DNA of 64,000 nt from Babylonia areolata (GCF_041734735.1 NC_134897.1:4602441-4666440); one strand, 5' to 3'. Counted from the first letter of the stretch, positions 35,401 to 45,983 are shown. Notes: a model not told the origin generated them from the letters alone. Program-made: numbers and translations.

Positions 35401-35931
35401 ACGATGGAAGTTGAAGCTGTGACACATGCCCTCCAGTGGCTATCGTCCTTCCATACGCCCGGAAACCAACATGCCATGATTCTAACCGACTCAATGAACC
35501 TCATACAGAAAATTGAAAACGGAATGGGAAGCCCAGAGTGGCATAACGCAATGCGCAACTTTCAGATTAAAAAACTCACATGGTCATACTGCCCGGGACA
35601 TGCAGGTGTTAAGGGAAATGTGCGAGCTGACAGACTTGCTGGTAACGCAACACCAACGAGCGGCCTACATCTAGGAAAATCGGAAATCCTCAGAAAAGTC
35701 AAAGAATACCAAAAAGAACAGGTACAAGGCCATCACACCATCGATCGCCTCAAAGAAATAGAAGCAGAGAGAGGGAGCGGCCGCAAATCTAACATGAAAG
35801 GTAGAGCACGATGCTTTGCAAATCAAACAAATATCGGCATCATTTCCAAACCAACATTGCGCAAATTTCTTCAAAACGGAACAGAGTCTCTGTGGGCCTT
35901 TCCAAACACAACAGACCGAGCAACACACTAG
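32428..35931 (+). CDS. I/Nimb-like LINE ORF2: endonuclease, reverse transcriptase, RNase H (1,167 aa)
   Basis: An uninterrupted frame. The apurinic-type endonuclease (about residues 13-230) has WNCSS, LQETR, GDLNAR and GSDHLP. The reverse transcriptase (about 430-720) has APGPDK, VAIDLEDAYNKV, MGLPQGSPLSP and LADDGLVF; the box is LADD rather than the usual YADD. The RNase H (about 950-1075) has IYTDGS, MEVEAV, TDSMN and RADRLA, so all four acidic positions are present. This is the EN-RT-RNase H order of I-clade LINEs, and the sequence style matches the Nimb group of aquatic animals. The product would nick target DNA and copy LINE RNA there. All catalytic positions are intact, so the copy is young, although it lacks ORF1. 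Confidence 0.92.
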   Translation: MTKAERLSKKFFRIGSWNCSSARMRISTIEKLAYDFDILCLQETRTSADRPIHFENFTVFQRNEGRGVAIILNKNLKNKVSTINLEKWCSNSCELLGVRLDKPDGVHKSIVLINAYVHPGTCTTKEDWAFLEEIENELGDSVIICGDLNARSKLWDQRNTNPQGLALEGMIGEILLSPLTTTSPTRLGTRQGDSDSVIDIALTSPKFRAEMNAETLPYQGSDHLPVAFSLQKLSDKPCMKLRDPFQYETKETTVIEKLRRRRNKRTALNRIQTIQPPWWNTDTERAWIEKHAAVKLWQKERTKPSPDKDIETKMKEKTKQFEVTAQEAKNDKWKQFCEALSYDTTLTEFWQFYRRMEGKTCTTTTPDMLDTDGTKLKTNEEKGSALLKRFIQQSDQRNLDEKKKYVEELNQTLMQTGPDDDLTMDDLNEAIAKCKKESAPGPDKVRYSDIKELSEEDRSKLFNLYQNSFHNGQVPEDWTHSFLKPIPKPGKDHRQVSGYRILTMQNIVGKLMERMIARKLARDLEHRHILPSNQGGYRTGKSTWENAAAFAYEVYEGFQRKEETLAVAIDLEDAYNKVQFAHLMELLLRYGVSLTLTRWIAAALQERTVVLRLGDWMSAPSKLSMGLPQGSPLSPVLYNVYTKGLADLNNNGIARVLTLADDGLVFKTSKNAQERTEAVQKQLNNIAQWCKDTGSSINPAKAQTLLCTLNNKTASKSPPSVSFDGIQIEKTECLRYLGIHLDRMLTFRKHTENTVLKCKKGLSVLKAMATKGIEQRHLFLLYQSLVLSVIDYGLGLTTPSQSNLLKLERVQNEAMRLILGTTKDTPTETMRYLLDLPSVQARNKLEQVKTYFKALENPQNPLHDAVKEPKGSRLGRGRSWMGQAEDTIQLVCRLQDLKETKEWEKNPENLNHLFNTVISPTLGRHCREWPEGKTDAEVKLLIEENSKEEDIIIYTDGSVTKDQSGWGFTAKQNGKTIWEENAAYKVTTSSLTMEVEAVTHALQWLSSFHTPGNQHAMILTDSMNLIQKIENGMGSPEWHNAMRNFQIKKLTWSYCPGHAGVKGNVRADRLAGNATPTSGLHLGKSEILRKVKEYQKEQVQGHHTIDRLKEIEAERGSGRKSNMKGRARCFANQTNIGIISKPTLRKFLQNGTESLWAFPNTTDRATH

Positions 35932-35989
35932 ACGCCACGTTCTTGGCATCAGAGATCTTTTCCCATCCCTCTTGCGGCCAGTCAGTGGC

Positions 35990-36081
35990 GGCTGTGTGTG
36001 TTTGTGTGTATGTGTGCTTTTGAGTGCGTTTGTGAATGCGCGAGAGTGAAACTGTACACAAGTGTCAGGAGAGATATGTGT

Positions 36082-36123
<42 letters not shown>

Positions 36124-36213
36124 GGAGGTGGGAGTGCAGGGGGAGGTGGGGTAGAGGATGAGGTATGTGAGTGTATGCATGCCTACACTGTGGGAGCAAC
36201 AGGATATTGGAAC

Positions 36214-36277
<64 letters not shown>

Positions 36278-36922
36278 TTGTATGTACGTGTGTGGAGTTG
36301 GGGGTGGGAGATATGGGCGTATGTGTGTGTGCTTGTACAAGTAAGTGTTCATCTCTGTGAGTGTGTGTTTGTGTGTGTGTGTGTGTGTGCCGTGGAAGCT
36401 GCGATACGTAGACTAGAAATGAGTGTGTGGAGGAGGGGGTAGAGGAGGTGCAAGGTAATGTGTGTGTGTGTGTGTGTGTGTGTTGGAGCTCATGTACGTT
36501 TATATGTATTTGACTGTGCTTTCATATGTGCTTGTACAAGTAAGTGTTCATCTCTGTGAGTGTGTGTTTGTGTTTGTGTGTGTGTGTGTGTGCCGTGGAA
36601 GCTGCGATACTTAGACTAGAAATGAGTGTGTGGAGGAGGGGGGTAGAGGAGGTGCACGGTAATGCGTGTGTGTGTGTGTGTGTTGGAGCTCATGTACGTT
36701 TATATGTATTTGACTGTGCTTTCATATATGTGAAACTGCATGTCTGGTGCATTTCTGTTATGCATGTGTGGGTGTATGTGTGAATGTGTGTCTTCATTTT
36801 TTACATTTATTTGCTTATTTATCACCATTGTTGTCTTATTTATTTATTTATTTATGTTTTATTATTATCATTTTATTAGTATTACTAATATTATTACTAC
36901 TACCTTTTTCTATATTATAATT

Positions 36923-36954
<32 letters not shown>

Positions 36955-37035
36955 TGCAAGCTTATCTATTATTTATTCCCCCGTTTTTTTTGTTTTTTTT
37001 TGTTTTTTTTTTTGTGTGTGTGTGGTTGTGTGTGT

Positions 37036-37068
<33 letters not shown>

Positions 37069-37069
37069 C
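35990..37069 (+). repeat. Microsatellite-rich 3' region of the I/Nimb-like LINE
   Basis: GT runs (36082-36120 and others), a (TA)n run (36217-36274), TTTA/TTAT repeats (36830-36955) and a long T run (37039-37068). A unit of about 200 bases beginning near GCTTGTACAAGTAAGTGTTC is repeated in tandem (about 36331-36530 and 36531-36730). The same ordered sequence occurs in the second LINE copy (55880-56770), so it belongs to the LINE and is not a chance neighbour. Confidence 0.8.
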
Positions 37070-37192
37070 CCAAGGCCTGACTAAGCGCGTTGGGTTACGC
37101 TGCTGGTCAGGCATCTGCTTGGCAGATGTGGTGTAGCGTATATGGTTTTGTCCGAACGCAGTGACGCCTCCTTGAGCTACTGAAACTGAAAC
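37070..37192 (+). mobile_element. 3' tail of the I/Nimb-like LINE, identical in type to the SINE tail
   Basis: Runs from CCAAGGCCTGACTAAGCGCG to CCTCCTTGAGCTACTGAAAC with a GAAACT terminal repeat. It matches SINE tails at 4018-4142 and 9533-9646 and the second LINE end at 56772-56904. Confidence 0.9.
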
Positions 37193-37960
37193 TGGATAAT
37201 AGAGGTAGAACTAACTGGGTGTCAAAGGTGAGAATAAAACTGCATGATTTAGGCTTTGCTTACGTGTGGCTGAATCAAGGAGTAGAGGATATAAACGGAT
37301 TTCTACGTACACTTCGATCGAGACTAATCGACTGTCGTTGGCAGGAATGGTCGAGTCATATCCAAGATAGTAATCGTTTTGATTTTTATAGACATATTAA
37401 TTTGAGACATACGGTACCAGGTTTATTTGGCTATGAATATGGATAGACATTTAAAATGTATCATGGCAAAGCTTAGATTTGGAATTTCTGATTTGTTTAC
37501 GCATTATTACCGTTACAGGTAACATAAAGATAGTGACCTTATTTGTCCTTTATGTAAAAGTGCGACGGAGAGTGAACTCCACTTTGTACTTTGTTGTCCT
37601 GTGTTAAGTGATCTCAGAAATCAGCTGATACCTTCAAAATTTCATAGGCAACCCTCCTTGTTCAGACTGTATTTGCTTATGTCATCCACTAAGAAACACG
37701 TTAATAAACAGCTAGCAATTTACTTGTATAAAGCCTTAAAGATTAGAAATACAATATGCAGTTGAGTGTGTGCTAGTTTTCCGCTTTTTTGTTATTATGT
37801 GTGAATAAGACTAATTGCAGATAATGACTGTCTTTCTCATTTTCAGGTTACAACTGTGTTATGTTACATATCTGAATATATTACCTCTGTAATGTTTGTT
37901 TACACCACCCCTTCATGAGGGGCCATGGCCTATATTGAATAAAACATCCGTATCCGTATC
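37193..37960 (+). mobile_element. CR1-like LINE, second segment with C-terminal domain and 3' end
   Basis: Continues from 32404: WVSKVRIKLHDLGFAYVWL, FLRTLRSRLIDCRWQEW, then (after stops) CPLCKSATESELHFVLCC, a CCHC-like C-terminal motif, and LAIYLYKALKIRN. The 3' UTR ends AATAAAACATCCGTATCCG, a short tandem tail typical of CR1-like LINEs. The segment is broken by several stops and frameshifts. Confidence 0.82.
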
Positions 37961-38182
37961 TCTCTCTCTCTTCCTTTCTTAGTCCCCTCCCCCTTGCCCC
38001 CCCCCTCCCCTCCACCTCAACTGCCCCCCTTTTCATTCGAATATACAGAAATGTCGACTTCTAATTAATACAAACAATCATCATTATGATAGGAATGATA
38101 ATAATCCAAATAATAATAATAATGATTTATTTTCAGTCTAATATCATCATCTCAGATGAACAGACTATAAATAGATAAACGA

Positions 38183-38258
<76 letters not shown>

Positions 38259-38546
38259 CATCACTATCTCGTTTTCTCTCTTTACCCCTTCCCTCCTGTA
38301 AGTTTTCGTCGCAGTTAACATTTTACAGCTGAGTAACCAATTTCTCTCTCCCCCTCTCTCTCTTTCCAGTTGTTTGTATACATTAGAACCAAGGTAATTT
38401 TCAGCCACAACAGATTTGCCAGCTTAATTAGACAGACACAGAGAGAGAGGGAGAGGCGTTCGCGGCAGGCAGTAGCCTCCAGCAACATGGCGGCCTGCTG
38501 GCGCGCGGGCGGCCTCCCTTCTTTTCCTCCATACTACTGACCCCGA
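37961..38546. other. Low-complexity flank with long (GT)n
   Basis: C-rich tract (37983-38028), AAT run near 38105, (GT)n at 38187-38254, and a GC-rich stretch 38455-38520. No gene is seen. Confidence 0.6.
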
Positions 38547-38557
38547 TGATTTCTACC

Positions 38558-39085
38558 TAAGGCAGGCGAGAAATGGGTTCCTCTTTGATGTTGGCACGAC
38601 GGTTGAGGACGTTGTTGAAATGCTCAACCCACTGCTCCAGAATCTGCTTCTCTGTCAGCAGCTGCGTCCCATCTGTGCTGAGATGGGGTGAGGAGCCGGA
38701 GGACTGGAGTCCGTATAGAGCATTAAGCGCATCGTAAAAGCGCTTTGTGTCGTGGCTGTCTGCGTTGCCCTGGATTTTATCCGCATTCTTGCTGAACCAG
38801 CGGTCCTGCATCTCGCGGTTTTATTCTGCGCCTTTCTTTTCGCGTTAGCAAAGACATCTTCCTTGGCTTGTGACGTGGGGTCGTTCTGACGCGCTCTCAA
38901 CAGTTGATTTGATTTTTCTATGTTATCATCATTCTCATCGAACCAGTCTTGGTTTCTTCGGGTTGCTGGTCCGAGATGTTCGAGGGCAGTAGCGTAGACA
39001 ACATCTCTGAAGGCCATCCATGTTCTCAACGCTGGTCCTGTTTTCCTGTGGTATGTCTGGCAGTCTGCCTTTAAGTTCGTCAGCA
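38558..39085 (-). mobile_element. C2H2-finger LINE, linker piece of the split copy
   Basis: Minus-strand frames match the region between endonuclease and RT of the LINE at 24045: MAFRDVVYATALEHLGPATR, NQDWFDENDDNIE, LLTEKQILEQWVEHFNNVLN and EPISRLP. One frame change separates the two halves near 38815. Its upstream edge meets the Tx1-like insertion and its downstream edge corresponds to the start of the piece at 14398-16152. Confidence 0.82.
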
Positions 39086-42000
39086 TTGATTGGATGTATA
39101 CGTTTTTTATTCAAAATATTTCAGTTGTTAAAAATGCAAACAGGTCAGAAGAGCTTGTACGAGAGTTATTGTGTGGACATAAAATCGGGCGAAGCAGTTT
39201 ATGTTTGGAAATCCTGTGGATTTCGAAGCCAAGATGGATGTGGCTGTTGTTTTTGTTTTTTTGTGTGTGTGTGTGTGTGTGTGTGTTGGGGGGAGGTTTT
39301 TTGTTTTGTTTTTGTTTTTTGCTTGTTTGGTTTTTTGTTGTTGTTTTTTTGAGTGGATGATACTGGTTTGTGCGTGTGTAAACACAGATTGCCGTTGTGT
39401 TTCTTCTGAACTTCATTCACGGGTTCTTGCTTTCATGTTTAGCAAATACACTTGTCGTGAGACTCTCATTTATGTGGCACATGTTATTATGTTGATTGTT
39501 ATAATACAATATATACTGTTTACAAGATACCCACTTCACTAAAAAAAAGATTGAAAAATATTTAACATCAAAATGAGGGTATAAATGTTGTTTTGTTGTA
39601 TAAATGTTGTCCAATGCAAAAGGAGTAGCAGTGTCATTGAATAATAACTTTGAATTCAAAATTAATGAAACAGAATAGGATATCAATGGTAAATATTTAA
39701 TAATATCTTTGAAAAGTATGGGAAAAGATTATTCATTGGTAAATGTTTACGGTCCGAACACAGATGATCGAAATTTCAGTGGGTGATTGGAACTTGGTTC
39801 TTGATCCCTATTTGGACTATGACAATTATAACAATATAAACAATCCAAGAGCAACAGATGCATTAGAAAATATCATAACAGAATTAAACTTAGTAGATGT
39901 GTGGAGAGAAAATAATCCTAAAGTTCAACGATACACCTGGCGAAGAACCTCCCCATTAAAACAAAGTCGACTGGACTTTTTCCTTCTTTTGAGGAACTTA
40001 TGTGGAACTCTGTAGACACAGATATCATAGCTGGTTACCGATCAGATCACTCAATGATAATATCAAAACTGAGATTTGGTAAAACTATAAAACATAATAC
40101 TATGTGGAAATTTAATTGCACTTTATTAATAGAAAAACAGTGTGTAGATGAAATCAATAAGTTATTAGATGATGTCATATCTCAACATTCCACTGAGTAA
40201 CATGGGACTGAAAACCTTCCCTTGATGGAAATCAGTTTGACCGTTTCAGACATTTTATTCATCGACTTCTTATTCATGAAAATACGATCAAAAACAATTG
40301 CATATGCCACGATGCTAATTGGTTTCCCGTAAAAAGAGTATGTCGGCAAGGAGATTTACTCTCGCTTTAGCTTTTTATATTGTGTGTAGAAATATTAGCA
40401 ATTATGATCGGGGAAGAAAAAAGATATAAAAGGAATTAAAATAAATAATAAAGAACACAAAATATCTCAATTTGCAGATGACGCTCAGTTAATGAATAAT
40501 GGGGATAGAATATCTTTTAAAAGACCCATTCAAATAGTTCAGAACTTCGGAAATGTCTCAGGACTTTTTATGAATGCTGATAAAACACAAGCAATTTGGT
40601 TAGGTAGTGAAAACAACACAGAAACAAAATACATGCACCAAATGAATATAACATGGAATCCTGAAAAGTTCAAAATATTAGGGGTATGGTTCACAATCAA
40701 TATTTAACAATGTGAGCAAATCAACTATGCAGAATCAACTATTTTCAGAATTAAGAACGCTATTTAAAATTTGGATTAAAAGAAGTGATACACCCCTCTT
40801 GGGAGAGTTGCTGTGCTGAAAACTCTTACATTATCCAAACTGATCCATCTACGGATTTTACTTCCTACCCCCCCCCCCCCCCTCCCAGATGACTTTGTAA
40901 ATAACCTTTAAAAATGTGTTTCCATTTTATATGGAATGGCAAACAAGACAAGATAAGTAGAAACACAGCAACAGAAAGTATAATAAATGGAGGGGTGGGG
41001 GGGTGGGGATAAATTTACCAGATATTAGAATATATATTTCAGCACTTAAACTCTCTTGGATAAGGAAATTAAATACAGCTAAACACATGTGAGGAAATAC
41101 TGCCTTTTTTATTATCCGAAATAGAAAAATATTGTCCTAGCCTTGCCAAGCAAAAATCCCGTGACAATTTGTTTTGGGAGCATACGTTTTAGGCTTATAG
41201 TCAGTTTGGCAGTAGTGCAAAGCCACGTTCACAAACTGAGCTACTTTCTGAACTAATATTCTTCAATGAAAATATAAGAATTGAAACTAACATGACAGAT
41301 TATAAACAAAGGATTCCTAAGGGTGTTTACTGAATTTCGCATTTTTTGACAAGTAAGAAAAATCTAATAGGAAATACGGAATGAATATACATTTTTTAGC
41401 ATTTAATAGCTGTAAAACATCCATTTCTAAAATATGTACAACAGACAAAGTTAAGCATGCCAAATAACTGTGCACATGATACCCCCAGTATGTTAAAATA
41501 ATATATTCAGTACCTAAACGAACCAGATCATTTTATGACATTCTGGTATTAGATGACAAACTTCCAAAGTCTTGTTGAAAGTGGTCTGAGAAAATGGAAA
41601 CAGAAATTACAAATAAAGCAAAATTCAAGACATTAAGCTGAAATGGCATCAGTTACGCATATTACACAGAATCCTTGGAACTAATATTGTCCTGAAAGAA
41701 ATGTGGGTTACAAATAATAATTATTGTGATTTTTGTAGCAATGATAAGGACAACAATGAGCACATATTTTGGAGATGCCAACATTCAAAACACTTCTGGC
41801 AGAATTTTGAAGAGTTACTGAGGGTGAAATGTGTGACATGTACCAACATCAAAATAACTGAAAACACAGTACTGTTTGGCATTGCTCAAAGTGTACGCAC
41901 TGATACAGTTTTCAACCTGGCGATACTTCTTGGAAAAATGTACATTTATAAATGTAAATTTGACAAATGCGGGCCCAACTTCGCAGCTTTTGAAAGATAC

Positions 42001-42130
42001 ATTTCCTGGGGTTATAAAATAGATCACAATGCAAGAATACAATCTAACATTCAAGACTTTAAAGCAAAGTGGTTGTCTTACAAGACATTGATTACAGCGG
42101 GTGGGAGAGTGGGGGGGGGGGGGGGGGGGG
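39086..42130 (+). mobile_element. Tx1-like (L1-group) LINE, decayed, inserted in the C2H2-finger LINE
   Basis: Plus-strand pieces in order. Endonuclease: AKGVAVSLNNNFEFKINETE, SLVNVYGPNTDDRNF, VGDWNLVLDPYLDYDN, VQRYTWRRTSPLKQSRLDFF, GYRSDHSMIISKL. RT: ISQFADDAQLMNNGD, FGNVSGLFMNADKTQAIWLG, FKILGVWFT. C terminus: a CDFCSNDKDNNEHIFWRC motif and LGKMYIYKCKFDKCGPNF. This is the L1/Tx1 layout. Much of the RT is deleted and stops are frequent, so it is dead. 39086-39500 has no recognised LINE coding and holds GT and T runs. A G run (42113-42130) closes the right end. Confidence 0.78.
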
Positions 42131-43640
42131 GAGTTCGTTGGCGAGTTCTTCTGCAAACTTTTCAGCTTCGAGACATTCAGCCTCTCTGCAGTCTTATGAC
42201 CTTGGGGTCTTCTCATGGGCAAAATGCGAAGCCTGAACTTGGACACAATGAGGCTGTGGTCGGTCCAGCAGTCAGCACCACACATGGCTCTCGTCACTCT
42301 GACGTCCAGCCTGTCCCTCTTCCTGGTGATGACGTAGTCTATAAACTGCCAGTGCCTCGAGCGAGGGTGCATCCATTACGTCTTCTTACGGGAGGGTAGG
42401 CAGAACAGGGTGTTTATGATGACAAGGTCAAGCGTGGCACACGTCTTCAGGAGCAGAAGGCCATTGCTGTTACACTTGCCAGTGCCGTGTCTTCCAATGA
42501 TCCGTTGCTAGGTTTGGTAGTCTGTCCCTACTCTGGCACTGAAGTCCCTGAAAGCAATGAGCTCAGAGAATCTCTGACTGGGACTGTTGAAATGAGGGTG
42601 TCAAGTTCTTCATTGAACTTGTCTTTAATATTATCTGGGTTGGTCATGGTGGGAGCATAGGCACGAATCAGCGTTGCACTCTTCTTGTTTGTGAGGTTTG
42701 TGAGTGGGAGCTGAAGTGTCATCAGGCGGTCGTTGATACCCTCTGGAAGCTTGGTGGGTTTACAGGCGAGGTGAGATTTGATGGCTAATCCCACACCTGC
42801 TTCTCGCCGTTCAGCGCTGCTGCGACCACTCCAGAAGAACGTGTATCCACCACCACGTTCTGTAAACTGACCCTTGTCTGCTAGGCGCGTTTCGCTGAGA
42901 GCTGCTGTGTCCACGTTGTAGCGAGCTAGCTCTTTTACAACCAGTGCAGTTCTCTCTGGTCTGTCTGCCTTAATGTTATTCAGCAGAGTTCTCACGTTCC
43001 AGGGCCAAGGTTGAGCACCATCACTTTCTTTACTTTTTTTCTTAGTTTTTGTTTGTCGACCGCTATGAGGGATCCCCGCCAGTCGCGTTAATCTGGCCAG
43101 GGAGAAGTGAAGCAGGCTATGTTTGAGGCACCTTTTCTAGCCCCTTCCTCCATTTAGGTGAGCAGAGCGATCCTGGAGACTGCTGGTCAGACACCCAGGA
43201 GGCTGCCGAGCTCCACTGCTCCTTTGGTCCAAAAGAGAGCGACCCTATGCCCTGGGCCGCCTGTGTGCAGGTTTGTGACAACAGCTTCCAATGTATCCAC
43301 ACCTGCTGCTTCGCCACTCCCCCATCGCCACAGGACTTGAGGTGTTGCGCAGGGTAATTTGAAGCCACGACTTGCAGTTGACTTGGATTAAAGTTAGGGA
43401 GAGATGTGCATGTCGTCAGCCTCACTCTCTCGTCCCGGCCTTTCTGGGCCCAGCATAGTTGAGACGGCTGTAGATAGGTCAGGATGCAGTGGATGGCCAG
43501 CAGTGTTTTGCATGTGTATCACTACGCCCTTTTAGCGCTTCACGGTGCATTGCTGAGGATCGCCTTAGTTCAATGATGGTTTCTTCCGCGCAGTCTGCCG
43601 AATCCAGGCTTCACACACTAGGAATACAAGCCCTAAATGT
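42131..43640 (-). mobile_element. C2H2-finger LINE, leader and endonuclease piece of the split copy
   Basis: The minus-strand leader (about 43640-43030) parallels 24290-24890, with shared words such as GGAGGAAGGGGCTAGAAAAG. The endonuclease follows: MRTLLNNIKADRPERTALVV, LSETRLADKGQFTERGGGYT, TFFWSGRSSAERREAGVGLA, RAYAPTMTNPDN, then WMHPRSRHWQFIDYVITRKR and WTDHSLIVSKFRLRI. A frame change and small deletion separate the two halves near 42500. It stops where the piece at 38558-39085 begins. Confidence 0.85.
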
Positions 43641-43980
43641 TGTGGGTCCACAGCAGTTCTTGCGGCATGCTCACAAGTCTCCCTACCCATCACTGGCATC
43701 CTCATCCGCCATTGCAGCCATTGGGAGATGTCTCTTCCACCTGCTCTGCCGTTGGGATGACCTCTTTGTATCTGACCCATACATGGGGGCTCGTAAGTGG
43801 GCGCCACGTATCCACACACTGGTGGGCCATACGCGCCGCACGTTATGTATTGTGGGCCAGCAACCACCTCCCTGAAACCATCTTTAATGATGTGCCAAAT
43901 CTGGCAGAGACAGTAAGCCAAAGGAGCAGTTGCAAGACTGGAATGATGTGTTCATATTTCCTTTTTAGGCTGCAACTGAC
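43641..43980. other. Unassigned, perhaps more LINE leader
   Basis: GC-richer sequence with overlapping open frames on both strands but no recognisable domain. It may be the outer leader of the minus-strand LINE. Confidence 0.3.
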
Positions 43981-44040
43981 AGAAAAACGTGGGAGGGAAA
44001 CAACCACACTTTCTTGCAATCCCACGATTTCTCTCAACTC
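43981..44040. repeat. Palindromic TCCCACGATTTCTC repeat, copy 3
   Basis: Contains GAAAAACGTGGGAGGGAAAC and, inverted, TCCCACGATTTCTCTCAAC. It is the shortest of the three copies. Confidence 0.7.
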
Positions 44041-44460
44041 GTTGACTAACACAAATTATGCCATGTGCGCGACGGACGCTTGATGATTTGTCTTGATTGT
44101 GAATAAATCTATCACGTATCACAAATATTTCTCTGTGTGACGTATTTCTGACATCAGTTTTTAAAATGAAACAATACAAACTGTTCAAGTGAAGAACTGC
44201 CAGTGAAGGAAATAACGACGACAAATAATAAACGCTAAATTGTCGCCGATGACAATTCAGCATTGCGATAGCACCAGTCCGGCGATATGTCATGGACCAG
44301 CAAGAATTTGACGGATATCTGAGACGCAGGATTGTCGTCAATGCGGTGATTTGTCGCCGACCCGCGACAATTCGGTGGTGTTCTATTAAATGTTGATTTG
44401 TCGTCAACTGAGCTCCGCTAATTTGTCGCCGGCCAGAATTTTGTGGAGACAACAATTAAG
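44041..44460. repeat. Interspersed TTGTCGCCG repeats
   Basis: Between 44230 and 44445 the word TTGTCGCCG or TTGTCGTC recurs about five times, often paired with GACAATTC in inverted sense. This looks like a degenerate tandem or palindromic repeat. No gene is seen. Confidence 0.4.
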
Positions 44461-45430
44461 CGGTCAACAGGGGTCACCATGACAGTAGGGTACGAAGGGC
44501 CCCATAATCATGGACAATAATGTTCTATTTTGATGTCGAATAAGAATGAGTCCTCCCATTTCAACCAGTGGAACACCCAACTTTTGGCAGGAGTTGGCCA
44601 CAGGCAAAACAACAACAACAACAACAACAAAAAGCGGTCTCCACAATGGGAGGGGGGGGGGGGGACGCTCACTCAGTCTGGCTCCGCGACTAAGCCATTA
44701 TTGTCGTTAGTAGGGGGCTTAGTAGGTGGTGTCCTAATCAGAACAGGCACTACTGAACACCACCGAAGTGACTCAGCAGCAGTGCAGGGTCTCCCCTGGT
44801 GTGTGGCTTCCTGGCAACCTAACATCGATGGTTCCCTGCGCACTGCCGACGCTGGAACTGTGACGGACGAACCCGGGTGTGGCCGTGTATGGGGGAATCT
44901 AAATGAGCGGCGTGGGAGTAATGCCACTGTAATGGTGCAGATGATGGGGCAGAAAAAAACAATCTCTGCTGATTCAAATCTGTGTCCTTGTTATGGTTGC
45001 TGGTGGCAAGAGACAGTGCAATTGTTAAGGTGAGAGAGAATGATAGAAGCGACATGGTAGGTGTACATGTATCGTAACAGACAGCAGCATGACTGACAGG
45101 TCTGGCAAATGAATTGTTGCATGTACAGTGTCTTACCAACAGCAACACCTATGCACTGATTAATGGCAGAGCTTGGAGAAAGAATGCCAAGACTGACTGA
45201 ATGAGCAGGGGAAAAAACAAAAGGGCGTGACTTAGGTTTTACTGGCTACTACTTGTCACCCAGTTTTGGACGTCGAAGAAGCAATCAGGTCATATTTAAC
45301 AAAAAGGGTCTGGATTTTCAGCGGTGTCAAAATTGTGAAGTTGAAAGTCGGCAGCGATTGAATGGTAACTGAAATCTTCACCAATGGAAGCATTGGCAAT
45401 ATAGACAGTAAAGAGGATAGTACCCAAGGG
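44461..45430. other. Unclassified GC-richer segment, probable repeat
   Basis: 44640-44960 is noticeably GC-richer than its surroundings and opens frames on both strands. It looks like part of a dispersed element (possibly a LINE leader) but I cannot assign it. An AAC run lies near 44608-44632 and a G run near 44650-44664. Confidence 0.3.
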
Positions 45431-45697
45431 ATTATAATAATAACAATAATGATAATTATGATGATGCCGATGGTGATGATGAAAATACTACCACTACTAC
45501 TAATGATAATAATAACAACAATGAATATGAAATGAGGAGTGTGGTACGTATATGGCGAACACTTCCCATACAGTGGGCTCTTCGCGTCTCACAAGAAACA
45601 ATGAATACAATGGTGCATATAATGGCATACAACTGTATATGAAGACGTACAAAAGTAACACAGAGAGACACATACATACACCGTGACAATACTTCAA

Positions 45698-45768
<71 letters not shown>

Positions 45769-45790
45769 TACACACACACACACACACACA

Positions 45791-45829
<39 letters not shown>

Positions 45830-45949
45830 ATATATATACATCCAGATATACATATAGGTAGACAGATACATACATACATACATACACACACCGAGACAAT
45901 ACTACAAATTGGAAATATAAACTATCACACCAAAAAAGCACAAAATATA

Positions 45950-45980
<31 letters not shown>
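45431..45980. repeat. Microsatellite cluster
   Basis: AAT runs (45436-45520), (GT)n (45699-45767), (AC)n (45772-45790), (ATCT)n (45791-45828), TACA runs (45870-45887) and (AC)n (45952-45980). Confidence 0.93.

Positions 45981-45983
<3 letters not shown>

Larger units (their letters stand above)
32405..37192 (+). mobile_element. I/Nimb-like LINE with intact ORF2, inserted in a CR1-like LINE
   Basis: A 4.79-kb insertion flanked by a perfect 11-bp duplication TGGATAATAGA (32394-32404, 37193-37203). It starts just 23 bases before the ORF2 ATG, so ORF1 and the leader are absent (5' truncation). After ORF2 come a GT/TA-rich 3' region with an internal duplication of about 200 bases, a T run, and a 120-bp tail (37070-37192) shared with SINEs of this window. 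Confidence 0.92.

Noticed and set aside
16153-38546. The ~22-kb block as one giant mobile element (Polinton-sized)
   Set aside because: No capsid, polymerase or integrase genes of such elements are visible, and the block is accounted for by separate LINEs, the TIR element and low-complexity DNA. Nested growth is simpler.
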